Positions 28,190 through 36,692 of a stretch of DNA of 64,000 nucleotides are shown here, piece after piece. The position numbers were made by a program, and so were the translations under genes. This DNA is from Chryseosolibacter sp036402115 (GTDB lineage Bacteria; Bacteroidota; Bacteroidia; Cytophagales; Cyclobacteriaceae). The DNA lies in assembly GCA_036402115.1 (NCBI GenBank), contig DASWTM010000297.1:1-64000 (forward strand), written 5' to 3'. Below the pieces are notes generated by a model. The model saw nothing but the letters and a program-made list of their open reading frames with translations, ran no database searches and was not told the origin of the DNA. Position 1 is the stretch's first letter, and each line of letters opens with the position of its first letter.

Positions 28190-30150
28190 GCGTGTCCATT
28201 TTTTCGTTCAGGAACATTGATAATTACCCGCGTCCCTGTTTCTGAGGGGCGATCAACGTCTTCAATTGATACGGTATAACCTGATTTGTATACTTTATTA
28301 ATGATTGAGAGTCGTTGCTCGATGTTTTTCAAGCCGGTTGAGTTTTGCTTCTTTTGATTTTCAGTTTTCAATTGTGCAGATCGCTTACGTCCAATACCGT
28401 CATCTACAATCTCAACTTGTAATCCATCGGATACCTTTCGCATGATGAGCTGAAGATGTCCTTTGGTGTCTTTATATCGCAACCCATGCCATACAGCGTT
28501 TTCGATGTAAGGTTGGATAAGCATGGGAGGAATTTCAACGGTCTCTGCGTTTACGTTCTCATCGATCGTTATCGTGTAGTCGAACTTGTCGCGAAAACGG
28601 TAATGTTCCAGTTTTAAATATAGAGAGATGATTTCCTGCTCCTTGTGCAGCGGAATAAAGTCTTCCTGCGAGTTCTCCATGACAAGGCGCATCAACCTGG
28701 AAAAGTCGGAGAGGAACTTATTGGTGGTTCGTTCGTCATTCTTTGCAACGAATTGATTGACCGAGTTCAGGGCGTTGAAAATGAAATGGGGATTCATCTG
28801 GCTCCGCAGTGATTTCAGTGCCAACATCTGATTTGCAATTTTGCTTGCTTGTGCATTTTTGTAAATAAAGTACGAGGTGACTGCAATAATGACAATGATC
28901 AACAGAAGTCCATAGATGACTAGCTGCTGCCTGAAAACAGTGGCTTGGGCAAGAGTTTCTTCGCTTTGTCCCAATGCGACATCCTTACTAAGTTCCTCGA
29001 TCTCTCGCTGCTTGCGGATCAGATCAGCACGCTCGGCTAGCTTCATCTGATTTTGCAGTTCGGCTTTGTTAACGGACTGGCTATACCTTTTGAATGCATT
29101 GAGCGCTTTGTCGGTTCGACCGTTTTTCTCATACAGATTTGCAAGCGACAAAAATGCTTTTGCCTGATCTTTTGGGTTGTTAATGGTATCCGCCATCAAC
29201 GCGGCCTCTTCCAGTTCACGAATCGCTTCGGATGTTTCACCTTTTGCCGCAAGCGCCTTGGAAAGACCTACTTTGTCTTTTGTTACTTCGGGAAGATTAT
29301 TTGACTTCAGGTTGTATTCGATGGATTGATTCCGGAGATCAATTTCGTCATCGTACAGTTTTTGATCGTGCAACGCTTCTGCTACTTCTTCCTTGGCAAT
29401 TTTCAGGTCTTCCACCTGTGCAGGAGCGGCACTTGGTGCGGAGCTCAAGGTATTCTGTGACGACTGTATGGTCGACTTTGCCATTTCAACCTCATCCGTT
29501 TTTGCGTATATCCTTGCTCGTTGTGACTCCTGACGAATATTGATTGTATCCAGTCCGCGTCCTCTTGGACCGGATGCCCCGCCAGTGTTTGAGATAGCAT
29601 TTACGGATTTTTCAGCCTGATCATAATCTTTCAGGAGAAGGTATACTTCCGATTTCCCGAGAAGGGCATTGGAACGCTCCTCCGCGGAAAGGTTCATAGC
29701 AAGCAATTCATCGTATGCTTTCAACGCTTCTGAATAGTTTCCCAATTTTCGATAACTGTTCGCGAGCCCTGAGATGGTTCGCGTGAACTCCGTTGATGTC
29801 TTATGCTTCCTTTTTAGCTTGTCATAGGCAATATTATAGTTCTGCATCGCCAGCTTCCATTCTTCAATCGACTCGTTGATCTCGCCAAGGACCACATAAC
29901 ACTTTGCTTCATGAAACAAGTCTTTTCCCGCAAGACTCAACCCAAGTGCCTCACGAACTTTATCGAGGGCCTTCCCTGGAGCGGAGGTCTTCAGCGCCTC
30001 CGCCTCCTGCAGTAGAACAGCAGGGCTCTCATTACTGAGCTTCGACTTGTAGTCCTGGTAACGCTCAGATGATTTCTTTTCACCCTGGCTATAACAGAAA
30101 AATGCCGCCAGGAAAACGAGACCAAATAGAAAAATAGCCTTTTTGAACAT
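28186..30150 (-). CDS. TPR-containing LytS-type sensor histidine kinase
   Basis: 654 residues. A signal peptide (MFKKAIFLFGLVFLAAFFCY) leads to a periplasmic region of about 350 residues made of tetratricopeptide repeats (SEALKAYDELLAMNLSAEE, DQAKAFLSLANLYEKNGRTD). A coiled coil and one membrane helix (about 408-430; VIYGLLLIIVIIAVTSYFIY) follow. The His_kinase domain has its phospho-acceptor in QMNPHFIFNALNS, and the HATPase part has IQPYIENAVWHGL and IVDDGIGRKRS. Periplasmic TPR sensor plus cytoplasmic kinase is a frequent Bacteroidota design. It overlaps the LytTR gene by four bases. Confidence 0.93.
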   Translation of the reverse strand: MFKKAIFLFGLVFLAAFFCYSQGEKKSSERYQDYKSKLSNESPAVLLQEAEALKTSAPGKALDKVREALGLSLAGKDLFHEAKCYVVLGEINESIEEWKLAMQNYNIAYDKLKRKHKTSTEFTRTISGLANSYRKLGNYSEALKAYDELLAMNLSAEERSNALLGKSEVYLLLKDYDQAEKSVNAISNTGGASGPRGRGLDTINIRQESQRARIYAKTDEVEMAKSTIQSSQNTLSSAPSAAPAQVEDLKIAKEEVAEALHDQKLYDDEIDLRNQSIEYNLKSNNLPEVTKDKVGLSKALAAKGETSEAIRELEEAALMADTINNPKDQAKAFLSLANLYEKNGRTDKALNAFKRYSQSVNKAELQNQMKLAERADLIRKQREIEELSKDVALGQSEETLAQATVFRQQLVIYGLLLIIVIIAVTSYFIYKNAQASKIANQMLALKSLRSQMNPHFIFNALNSVNQFVAKNDERTTNKFLSDFSRLMRLVMENSQEDFIPLHKEQEIISLYLKLEHYRFRDKFDYTITIDENVNAETVEIPPMLIQPYIENAVWHGLRYKDTKGHLQLIMRKVSDGLQVEIVDDGIGRKRSAQLKTENQKKQNSTGLKNIEQRLSIINKVYKSGYTVSIEDVDRPSETGTRVIINVPERKNGHA

Positions 30151-30317
30151 GTGAGGGCAATTTACCCATTTTATTTTAACGGGTTTTCGCCCTGAAAGGA
30201 TAGAAATCCTGGGTCGCGAGGTCAGCCAGCGATTTCACTCAGTCGCAGGCGATGTTCACTAAGTCTCACAATCATTTACAGATTCTTACCGTGAATATTG
30301 TCAAAAAACAAACTGAC

Positions 30318-31463
30318 ATGAAAACCATAAAAATCACCATGAAAAGGTTTTGGGTATCGCTGATCATACTTTCAACTTTTGCCGTTACAACTGCCGGAGC
30401 AACGGAAGAGAAAACCGGTGAAGAACAAAGCATTATGCTTGCACTACTCCTCGACACTAGTAATAGCATGGATGGCCTCATCGATCAGGCAAAATCTCAG
30501 CTTTGGAAGATCGTGAATGAACTGGCCGGGGCCAAATGCAAAGACGGAAAACGTCCCTCCATAAAAATCGCGTTGTACGAATACGGTAATGATGGACTTC
30601 CTTCATCCGAAGGCTACGTTCGCCAGGTGAGTGGCTTAACGAGCGATTTGGATCTGATATCTGAAAAGCTTTTTTCGCTTACAACCAATGGGGGAAGTGA
30701 GTATTGTGGATACGTCATCCGAACTTCGCTAAAACAATTGGATTGGTCAGAGTCAAAAGCTGATCTCAAGATGATCTTCATTGCCGGCAACGAGCCCTTC
30801 ACACAAGGTCCTATTCCTTATCAGCTTGCCTGTGAGCTTGCAAGGGAAAAAGATGTGGTTGTCAATTCGATCTTTTGCGGTGCATTTAATGAAGGAGTCG
30901 AAACGTCATGGAAGCGTGGAGCAGATCTCACTGGTGGAAGCTACATGAGCATCGAACAGGACAGACGCACCGTTTTCGTTCCATCACCTTATGATGACAG
31001 AATCGATGCATTGAACAGCCAATTGAATGATACCTATGTTTATTATGGTAGATCCGGAGCCTACAAAAAGCAACAGCAAGAAACTCAGGACAGCAATGCC
31101 GCACGCTACGGTAGTTCGAACAAAGCTGAACGTGCCATCTCCAAAAGTACACACGCCTACAAGAGTTCATCGTGGGATCTTGTAGATGCTGCGAAAGACA
31201 ATGAGAAAGTGGTAGGAGAGGCCGAAGCCGAATACTTGCCCGAAGAAATGAAGCGCATGTCGGTGGAACAACGCAAGGCCTATGTGAAGCAGAAATCTTC
31301 CGAACGCGAACGCATTCAGAAAGAAATCCAAACCCTCAGCGAAAAAAGGAGAGTATACCTCGCGGAAAAAAGTGCAGCCTCAGGGCAAGAGTCAATGCTC
31401 GATGCCTCCATGATCAAAGCCATCAAAGAAAAAGCAAAAACCAAAGAACTGCGCTGGAATTAA
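30318..31463 (+). CDS. Exported von Willebrand factor A domain protein
   Basis: 381 residues. A signal peptide follows the chosen ATG 30318 (MKTIKITMKRFWVSLIILST); ATG 30339 is an alternative. The vWA domain starts about residue 38, with the metal site D46-T-S-N-S in LLLDTSNSMDGLID. Further conserved parts are LYEYGNDGLPSSEGYVRQVS and LKMIFIAGNEPFTQG. The C-terminal third is charged and coiled (SVEQRKAYVKQKSSERERIQ). Its partner and binding target are unknown. It is divergent from the LytS kinase gene across 167 bp. Confidence 0.85.
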   Translation: MKTIKITMKRFWVSLIILSTFAVTTAGATEEKTGEEQSIMLALLLDTSNSMDGLIDQAKSQLWKIVNELAGAKCKDGKRPSIKIALYEYGNDGLPSSEGYVRQVSGLTSDLDLISEKLFSLTTNGGSEYCGYVIRTSLKQLDWSESKADLKMIFIAGNEPFTQGPIPYQLACELAREKDVVVNSIFCGAFNEGVETSWKRGADLTGGSYMSIEQDRRTVFVPSPYDDRIDALNSQLNDTYVYYGRSGAYKKQQQETQDSNAARYGSSNKAERAISKSTHAYKSSSWDLVDAAKDNEKVVGEAEAEYLPEEMKRMSVEQRKAYVKQKSSERERIQKEIQTLSEKRRVYLAEKSAASGQESMLDASMIKAIKEKAKTKELRWN

Positions 31464-31469
31464 AGGTCA

Positions 31470-31540
31470 CTGGTCATTAGGCATTAGTCATTAGGAACTG
31501 GTTGGAAAGGGATGCAAATGAGGGACGGAATTCAACCAGT
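31470..31540. repeat. Heptad array (gtcatta/ggcatta) followed by an 8-bp stem
   Basis: Starting six bases after the vWA stop, units gtcatta, ggcatta, gtcatta run in register. Directly after, actggttg (31497-31504) and caaccagt (31533-31540) form a perfect 8-bp inverted repeat around 28 bases. No T-tract follows. Confidence 0.65.
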
Positions 31541-31569
31541 CTCTATTATTTCAGGGACGAAAGTATGAG

Positions 31570-31707
31570 GCTTTAGCCGACTCTCTCGTGTCAAGCAACC
31601 CCCGGCTTAAGCCGGGGGTTATAATCGGTTCGGTGCTCGGTAATCGGCTAAAGCCGAGTTCGAGCGTATGTACTTCCTGCGACTCACTTTGATCAATGGT
31701 TAGCGAG
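31570..31707. repeat. REP-like palindromic element, copy A
   Basis: The element is bounded by ggctttagccga (31570-31581) and its inverse tcggctaaagcc (31645-31656). At its centre is a 24-bp perfect palindrome (31598-31621, core CCGGCTTAAGCCGG). The sequence to its right (gcgtatgtacttc...tagcgag) is also shared with copy B 230 bp away. The 561-bp gap contains no gene. The layout fits a REP/BIME or MITE unit moved by a transposase elsewhere (inference). Confidence 0.75.
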
Positions 31708-31797
31708 CCATTTCTCTATGGTCGCGACTCAGGAACTTTAAAATGCGGGGACACATCGACAGGAAACTTTACCCAGTCAGCGTCAGGTCCCGATGTC

Positions 31798-31938
31798 CGG
31801 CTTTAGGCGCCTTTCTCTTCGTCAAGTAACCCCCGGCTTAAGCCGGGGGTTACAATCGGTGCGGTGCTCCCTAATCGGCTAAAGCAGAGATGGTGCGTAT
31901 GTACTTCGTGCACCGCGTTTTAATCAATGAGTAGCGAG
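31798..31938. repeat. REP-like palindromic element, copy B
   Basis: Direct repeat of copy A with identical central palindrome (31828-31851) and divergent flanks: its outer arms are imperfect (cggctttagg; tcggctaaagc at 31875-31885). The tail gcgtatgtacttc and the end tagcgag (31932-31938) are kept. The central palindrome is unchanged while the outer parts have drifted, which suggests selection on, or recent conversion of, the hairpin core. Confidence 0.75.
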
Positions 31939-32024
31939 TCACCCAAAATATCCTCTGCGCTCCTCCGCGTCTCAGCGCCTTTGCGGTAAATGCATTTGGT
32001 ACTGCATTTGTAATGATACCTCAC

Positions 32025-32468
32025 ATGAAGAAATTAAGTATTGGTTTACTGCTGCTTTGCTGTACGCTGCTATGGGCACAAAGTAAGCTCGACATCAAGG
32101 AAATCGAGTTCAGTAAGATCGCTCGCGGCTATGAAGAACATGTACGCGTGAATCCTGACAGTGTCCATGTGCTGATCCATGATGTGCGTGGTGAGAAGCC
32201 GGCCACTAACTTCTCGCGAAAACTCGAAAAGGAAGAGTGGGTGAAATTGATGGACATTGCCAAATCAATTAAAGTAAGCGAAATCGAAAGCTTGCCTTCA
32301 CCAACGATGAAGCGCGCTTCCGATGCCGCGATGCATGGGACGTTAACGTTGACAACAGGCAAAGACAAATCATATTCACATGGCTTTGATGACGAGAATC
32401 CGCACGATTCATTAAAACCATTGCTGCAAGCCGTCCGCGAGATCAGCGGAAGAAAGGAAACAAAATAA
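32025..32468 (+). CDS. Small exported protein, unknown function
   Basis: 147 residues with a signal peptide from ATG 32025 (MKKLSIGLLLLCCTLLWAQS). The mature part (KLDIKEIEFSKIARGYEEHV, MKRASDAAMHGTLTLTTGKD, SHGFDDENPHDSLKPLLQAV) is a single small domain that I do not recognise by name. The gene stands alone after the REP-like region and ends at a hairpin convergent with the GH57 gene. Confidence 0.75.
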   Translation: MKKLSIGLLLLCCTLLWAQSKLDIKEIEFSKIARGYEEHVRVNPDSVHVLIHDVRGEKPATNFSRKLEKEEWVKLMDIAKSIKVSEIESLPSPTMKRASDAAMHGTLTLTTGKDKSYSHGFDDENPHDSLKPLLQAVREISGRKETK

Positions 32469-32496
32469 GAAAGGCCATACTCTCGTATAGCCTTTC
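32469..32496. terminator. Two-way hairpin between convergent genes
   Basis: gaaaggc (32469-32475) pairs with gcctttc (32490-32496); inside, atac/gtat continues the stem around a tctc loop with one mismatch. It starts at the stop codon of the + gene and lies 28 bp before the stop of the GH57 gene. No strong T-tract. Confidence 0.55.
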
Positions 32497-32523
32497 CGTT
32501 GGTTTAGGGTTTGGGCCCCTTGG

Positions 32524-33828
32524 TTAATGGGTTGAAAGCATAGTCATTCGTGTCCCGACCGCCTGCACCTGACGCTCCACTTCTGCTTTTGCAGGATGGG
32601 TGTCGTGGAAAACAGTGTTTCCGGCTTTTGCGATCTTTACGCGCATGGTGAAATCAGTCAAAACATTCATGTAATTTATGAACGCCTCGTAAGGAGACGG
32701 GTATGGGCTGAAGTAATTATGTACCGTTCCATCACCACCTTTTTTGGTCGACATATAATACAAGTGATCACTTGTCTGAAGATTTCTCCAGGTCTCAAGG
32801 ATCGCAGGATCGTTTGTGTTCTTCACGTCAAACTCCAATGCTTGTAATGTGTCAAATGCATCACGTTGCATTTCATTTCCAAGCCATGCAGAAAGATCTC
32901 TTTCCTGGTCAGCCCATGAAATGAAATAAGGAACATTTAGTATGCTTTGCGCCTTTGTAGCGATGACAGCCTGTGAAGGTGTCATCAACTGAAATGTATT
33001 GCTCTTGGCGAGTTTTGTCAATATCTCTTCGAGAAACTTAAAGATCCCGGTTTCTTTCTTCTGGTGCTCACCGAACGTCTCGTAGTCCATGCCCAGCGTT
33101 ATCACCTCTTCGTGTGATGGAAGTCCGTTCAGCCATGAAAGATATTTGTCGGATGTCAGGATTTTTCCTTCTGATGAAAAACGGAACGCAATGTCATCGC
33201 TCAGACGATAATTTCTCAGAAGGATTTTCAGATTCTCTTGTTCAGGATGTTGGAAGACGTGGTTTGGTGTTCGTCCCTGCAGCACACGCTCAACACCATC
33301 CGTAATTACGCCCAGGTAGCCAAGCCTGCTGATCTTCTTGCCAATCTCGTCATTATAGATCAACTCTGTATTTCTGAACACCGATGGACGGACGCCAAAA
33401 TGCTGATACAGTTTTTCAGCATGCTTTAATACCTGGATTTCAAACTCCTTGCCCGGGAGCATACAGGCCAGTGAGTGGTAGTATGTCTCGGACAAAAACT
33501 CAACGGCTCCGGTTTCTGCCAGCTGGCGGAAGCTTAACAAAACCTCGGGCGCATAGCGCTCAAGTTGTTCCATGATCACGCCCGACAATGAAAATGAAAG
33601 GCGGATTTCCGGATTTTTCTTAATGAGCTTCAATAGCAACTTGTTAGTCGGGAGATAGTTCTCATGCGACACGCGCTCGATGATCTCGCGATCCATGTCA
33701 TTGTAGTAAACCGGATGACTGGCACCGATATCGAAAAATCTCAGGTTGCTCAGTCGTTTTGGCTGATGCACTTGAAAATACAGCACTAAATTCTTCTTAG
33801 GCGCAGCGTTGGTTTTCAGTAAGTCCAT
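32524..33828 (-). CDS. GH57 alpha-amylase-type glycoside hydrolase
   Basis: 434 residues. GH57 conserved regions are all present: VLYFQVHQPKRL (region 1), AVEFLSETYYHSLACM (region 2), FRNTELIYNDEIG with the predicted nucleophile Glu155 (region 3), and TLGMDYETFGEHQ with the predicted acid/base Asp248 (region 4). No signal peptide, so it probably acts on cytoplasmic glycogen or maltodextrin. Its start overlaps the end of the glycogen-synthase-like gene by 32 bp, a coupled pair often seen in Bacteroidetes glycogen loci. A paralogue at 41965-43245 has Asn in place of the nucleophile. Confidence 0.92.
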   Translation of the reverse strand: MDLLKTNAAPKKNLVLYFQVHQPKRLSNLRFFDIGASHPVYYNDMDREIIERVSHENYLPTNKLLLKLIKKNPEIRLSFSLSGVIMEQLERYAPEVLLSFRQLAETGAVEFLSETYYHSLACMLPGKEFEIQVLKHAEKLYQHFGVRPSVFRNTELIYNDEIGKKISRLGYLGVITDGVERVLQGRTPNHVFQHPEQENLKILLRNYRLSDDIAFRFSSEGKILTSDKYLSWLNGLPSHEEVITLGMDYETFGEHQKKETGIFKFLEEILTKLAKSNTFQLMTPSQAVIATKAQSILNVPYFISWADQERDLSAWLGNEMQRDAFDTLQALEFDVKNTNDPAILETWRNLQTSDHLYYMSTKKGGDGTVHNYFSPYPSPYEAFINYMNVLTDFTMRVKIAKAGNTVFHDTHPAKAEVERQVQAVGTRMTMLSTH

Positions 33829-35227
33829 GGTATAGTTGGGTTAATTTTTTAGCAGCAGAATCCCAGGTAATTTCTTCGATTTCTTTGGCACTGTTGGCCG
33901 CGAGCGTCATCGACAAACTCTTGTAACGCAATACACTGCAGATCGCAGCTGCGAGCTCATGTGTATCCCAGAAATCAACTTTGATCGCATGTGGCATTAC
34001 CTCAGCCACACCGGATTGATTCGAAATGATGACCGGTACTCCCGCCTGAATCGCTTCGAGCGGGGCAATTCCAAATGGTTCACTGACCGAAGGCATCACG
34101 TAGACATTGGACATTGACCACACTTTGTCAATGTCCTTCCCGCGAAGGAATCCTGTAAAGTGGAAGTGAGAGGACATCCTAAGCTGAGCGATACGCTCGA
34201 TCATTAAAGGCAAAAGATCTCCCGAGCCGGCCACAACAAAATGTGCATCCGGAATCCGATCCAATACTTTGCGAGCTGCCTCAACAAAATACAATGGTCC
34301 TTTCTGATGCGTGATCCGACCAAGAAACGTCACAATGTGCGATCCGACCGGTGGAGGCGAGAATAATTTTGCAGATGGAATTTTAGGAATGATTCCGTTG
34401 TGAACCACCTGGACTTTCTCCTCCGCGATGTTGTATTTTGTTACCGTTATTTTCTTGGTCCAGTTGCTTACCGTAACAACGCAGTCTGCCTCTGCCATAC
34501 CCTGTTGTTCGATAGCCCGAACCTGTGTGTCTACTTGTTCGCCAGAGCGGTCGTATTCTGTAGCATGAACATGAACCACCAATGGTTTGCCACTTACCTT
34601 TTTGGCTGCGATGCCTGCGAGGTAAGTCATCCAGTCGTGCGCATGGATCACATCGAACTCGAACTTGCTCGCGATCTCCGCACCAACCTGTGCATAACGT
34701 CTTACTTCTTCAAGAAGATTCGGTCCATAGGAGCCAGAAAACTTATAAGACGCTACGATATTTTTTTTCTCGATTACCTTTTCTTCTGTGCTTGTATGTT
34801 CATCCAGTTGCGTCATGCGCTTAGGAGTAGTGTCGCGCGCTTCGGATCCGATTGGATAATTCCAATGCTCGATATCGGATGAACTTTCCCCAAACGAAGG
34901 GGAACGATACGGTGATAGACTAGAGGGAACTTCGATTTGGCGGATACGGTCATTTTTACGGATGACCTGATACAAATTCTTGCGAGTTTCAGCGTCAACA
35001 GCGGTGCGTGATACGTAGCGCTCGATGCTGCCTTCTCTTTCGATGGGTACATCACTGGCGTTGATGAAACTCGTCCGCTCTGCAGATTCGCCCCCATGCA
35101 ATTTAGGGACGACAAAGAGCACATCGATGTTCTCCTGACTAAGTGAATTCGTCAAACCATGACAGGCAGTTCCCAGACCTCCGGAAATGTGCGGTGGAAA
35201 CTCCCATCCAAACATCAAGACTCTCAT
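33797..35227 (-). CDS. Glycogen synthase-like glycosyltransferase (GT4/GT5 type)
   Basis: 476 residues, GT-B fold. The N-terminus MRVLMFGWEFPPHISGGLGT holds the nucleotide-sugar loop of starch/glycogen synthases. VIHAHDWMTYLAG and VVHNGIIPKI follow. In the C-terminal domain FLGRITHQKGP and VSEPFGIAPLEA (the E-x7-E motif, Glu383 and Glu391) are typical. A charged insert (about residues 50-160) is unusual in length. It presumably elongates alpha-glucan from ADP- or UDP-glucose. glgC and glgB (branching enzyme) are absent from the window. Confidence 0.88.
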   Translation of the reverse strand: MRVLMFGWEFPPHISGGLGTACHGLTNSLSQENIDVLFVVPKLHGGESAERTSFINASDVPIEREGSIERYVSRTAVDAETRKNLYQVIRKNDRIRQIEVPSSLSPYRSPSFGESSSDIEHWNYPIGSEARDTTPKRMTQLDEHTSTEEKVIEKKNIVASYKFSGSYGPNLLEEVRRYAQVGAEIASKFEFDVIHAHDWMTYLAGIAAKKVSGKPLVVHVHATEYDRSGEQVDTQVRAIEQQGMAEADCVVTVSNWTKKITVTKYNIAEEKVQVVHNGIIPKIPSAKLFSPPPVGSHIVTFLGRITHQKGPLYFVEAARKVLDRIPDAHFVVAGSGDLLPLMIERIAQLRMSSHFHFTGFLRGKDIDKVWSMSNVYVMPSVSEPFGIAPLEAIQAGVPVIISNQSGVAEVMPHAIKVDFWDTHELAAAICSVLRYKSLSMTLAANSAKEIEEITWDSAAKKLTQLYHGLTENQRCA

Positions 35228-35673
35228 GCCACGAACAGGTTAAAGTAGGGTAAACAGTTTTTCAATTGGTGTTTTAGTTTATGTTATCGTTAACAAGCTT
35301 GCCGGTTGCCCGGGATGCCCACACTCCCAATACAGCCGCTTGGATAGTGTTTGAGTCAATGAATTATAAAAAACGCGTGCCGACCAGCTGGAGCAATGTG
35401 TCAGTGGTAGTGGAAATCCCGGAGATCAGGGCGAAATTTTAGGTCATGCGGTTGAGCGACATGCACTTCCCACATAAGAAACAATCGAATGATGATCGTC
35501 AAAAGCCGAAATCATCATATGCGATGTGGCGCACGCAGAATTTTGAAAATCGATGTGGAAGGCGGTCTACAGCAAACTTCCCATAAAAAAGACAGGAATG
35601 GGGAAGGGTGTTTTAACAATAGCTTGAAAAGTTGAGCAATTTGCATTCAACTTTTCAAGCCTCGGATTCTATA
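35228..35673. other. Gene-free 446-bp stretch
   Basis: No convincing ORF, RNA or repeat except the hairpin at 35622-35660. It must hold the promoter for the GT/GH57 pair reading leftward; no clear TAnnTTTG element was found. Confidence 0.5.
35622..35660 (-). terminator. Perfect 14-bp inverted repeat after osmC-like gene
   Basis: gcttgaaaagttga (35622-35635) and tcaacttttcaagc (35647-35660) are exact complements with an 11-base loop. It lies 14 bases after the stop of the OsmC gene. The bases beyond it on the minus strand (tattgttaaaac) are only weakly T-rich, so termination is likely but not proven. Confidence 0.6.
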
Positions 35674-36084
35674 TTAAATGAGCGTTGCCTCTAACGTGAT
35701 GTTCGTGTTAAGAAGTTTTGAGATCGGGCAATTCTTTTTCGCATCGTCAGCACAAGCCTGGAATTTCTCTTTACTGATTCCAGGTACTTTCGCTTTCAGC
35801 ACCAGGTGAGAACTGGTGATGGCACCATTGTCCAGCGTAATCGCGCAGTCTGTAGTGATTTCTTCCGGTGTAAATCCTGCTTCGCCAATCACAAAGCTAA
35901 GCTTCATGCTGAAACATCCGGCATGAGCCGCAGCCACAAGTTCTTCAGGGTTAGTGCCTACCCCTTCTGCGAAGCGTGAATTGAAGGAGTATTGTGTCTT
36001 ATTAAGTGTTGTGCTTTGAGTGGTCAGCGTTCCAGCACCTTCTTTGCCGGAGCCTTTCCATACTGCGGTTGCTTTTCTTTTCAT
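35674..36084 (-). CDS. OsmC/Ohr-family peroxiredoxin-like protein
   Basis: 136 residues from ATG 36084, the family's usual size; the 55 residues added by an ATG at 36249 look non-coding. The two redox Cys are visible in AAHAGCFSMKLS and AKKNCPISKLL, as in OsmC, which reduces organic hydroperoxides. VVWKGSGKEG-like opening (AVWKGSGKEG) and SRFAEGVGTNPEEL match the family. It is a single gene among the alpha-glucan genes; the osmotic/oxidative stress link fits the trehalose genes nearby (inference). Confidence 0.93.
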   Translation of the reverse strand: MKRKATAVWKGSGKEGAGTLTTQSTTLNKTQYSFNSRFAEGVGTNPEELVAAAHAGCFSMKLSFVIGEAGFTPEEITTDCAITLDNGAITSSHLVLKAKVPGISKEKFQACADDAKKNCPISKLLNTNITLEATLI

Positions 36085-36154
36085 AGATGTTATTCGTTTG
36101 TTGTTGGCCGAAGATAGGAATTGACGGGAAAGCTTTCCAAACACAGCGGGACAC

Positions 36155-36187
36155 AAATGACGAATAACGGATGACGAGTGACGAACC
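36155..36187. repeat. Short heptad array (aatgacg type) before the osmC-like gene
   Basis: Units aatgacg, aataacg, gatgacg, agtgacg, aaccggg lie in register about 70 bases upstream of the osmC start. Only one strand arm is present, no hairpin. Confidence 0.6.
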
Positions 36188-36274
36188 GGGTTCAAAAAAT
36201 TCGCATTCGTTACCAAACACGACATTTCAATCCCTGGCAGGGTTATCATACTTTTATGAAATTTTCAACCGGCT

Positions 36275-36305
36275 ATTGCAAGGCCGACTTATTCCCGTAT
36301 CTTTG
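36275..36305 (+). promoter_or_regulatory. Bacteroidota-type promoter of the cold-shock gene
   Basis: TTG at 36276-36278 (in ATTG), a 19-base spacer, then TATCTTTG at 36298-36305, an exact match to TAnnTTTG. Transcription would begin near 36312, 20 bases before the ATG. This is the clearest promoter in the window and supports assignment to the phylum. Confidence 0.75.
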
Positions 36306-36331
36306 ACGATTATTTTTTATAATTACATCAA

Positions 36332-36529
36332 ATGAAAGTAGGAACAGTAAAATTCTTTAACGAAACTAAAGGTTTTGGCTTCGTGAAAGAGACAGCAACA
36401 GGACAAGAGTACTTTGTCCATGTATCAGGTCTTTTGGTTGACAGCATCCGTGAAAAGGATGAAGTTACATTCGAACTGAAAGAAGGAAAGAAAGGTTTAA
36501 ATGCCGTTAACGTAAGGTTAGCGAATTAA
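36332..36529 (+). CDS. Cold-shock domain protein
   Basis: 65 residues, the full length of a CspA-type protein. RNP1 is KGFGFV and RNP2 is EYFVHVSGL. It binds single-stranded RNA/DNA and melts RNA structure. In place of the more usual VFVHFSAI there is YFVHVSGLLV, which is common in Bacteroidota. It has its own promoter upstream and a strong terminator downstream, so it is transcribed alone. Confidence 0.95.
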   Translation: MKVGTVKFFNETKGFGFVKETATGQEYFVHVSGLLVDSIREKDEVTFELKEGKKGLNAVNVRLAN

Positions 36530-36551
36530 TAGATCATCACTTTTCAAAATA

Positions 36552-36579
36552 AGCCTCCGCAACCCGCGGGGGCTTTTTT
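36552..36579 (+). terminator. Intrinsic terminator of the cold-shock gene
   Basis: gcctccgc (36553-36560) pairs with gcgggggc (36566-36573) around a five-base loop, followed by six T, a G and five more T. Confidence 0.9.
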
Positions 36580-36692
36580 GTTTTTATCCGGCTGCGGGTA
36601 GATTTCACCTCATCCTTACGTCAATTTCATCATTTTACCCTTGGTTCAAGTTTTATCAATTGATGATGGTGCTTGTACTGCGCCCTATCAAA

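Noticed and set aside
31570..31938. Insertion sequence
   Set aside because: The two elements are only about 140 bp each, without any coding sequence or clear target duplications; a REP/MITE-like label fits better.
35228..35621. tRNA or small RNA gene in the gap before the glycogen-synthase gene
   Set aside because: No cloverleaf, no terminator with T-tract and no promoter motif could be found.
36084..36249. Extended N-terminus of the OsmC-like protein from ATG 36249
   Set aside because: The extension crosses the aatgacg heptad array and lacks any targeting or domain character; the 136-residue form has the family length.
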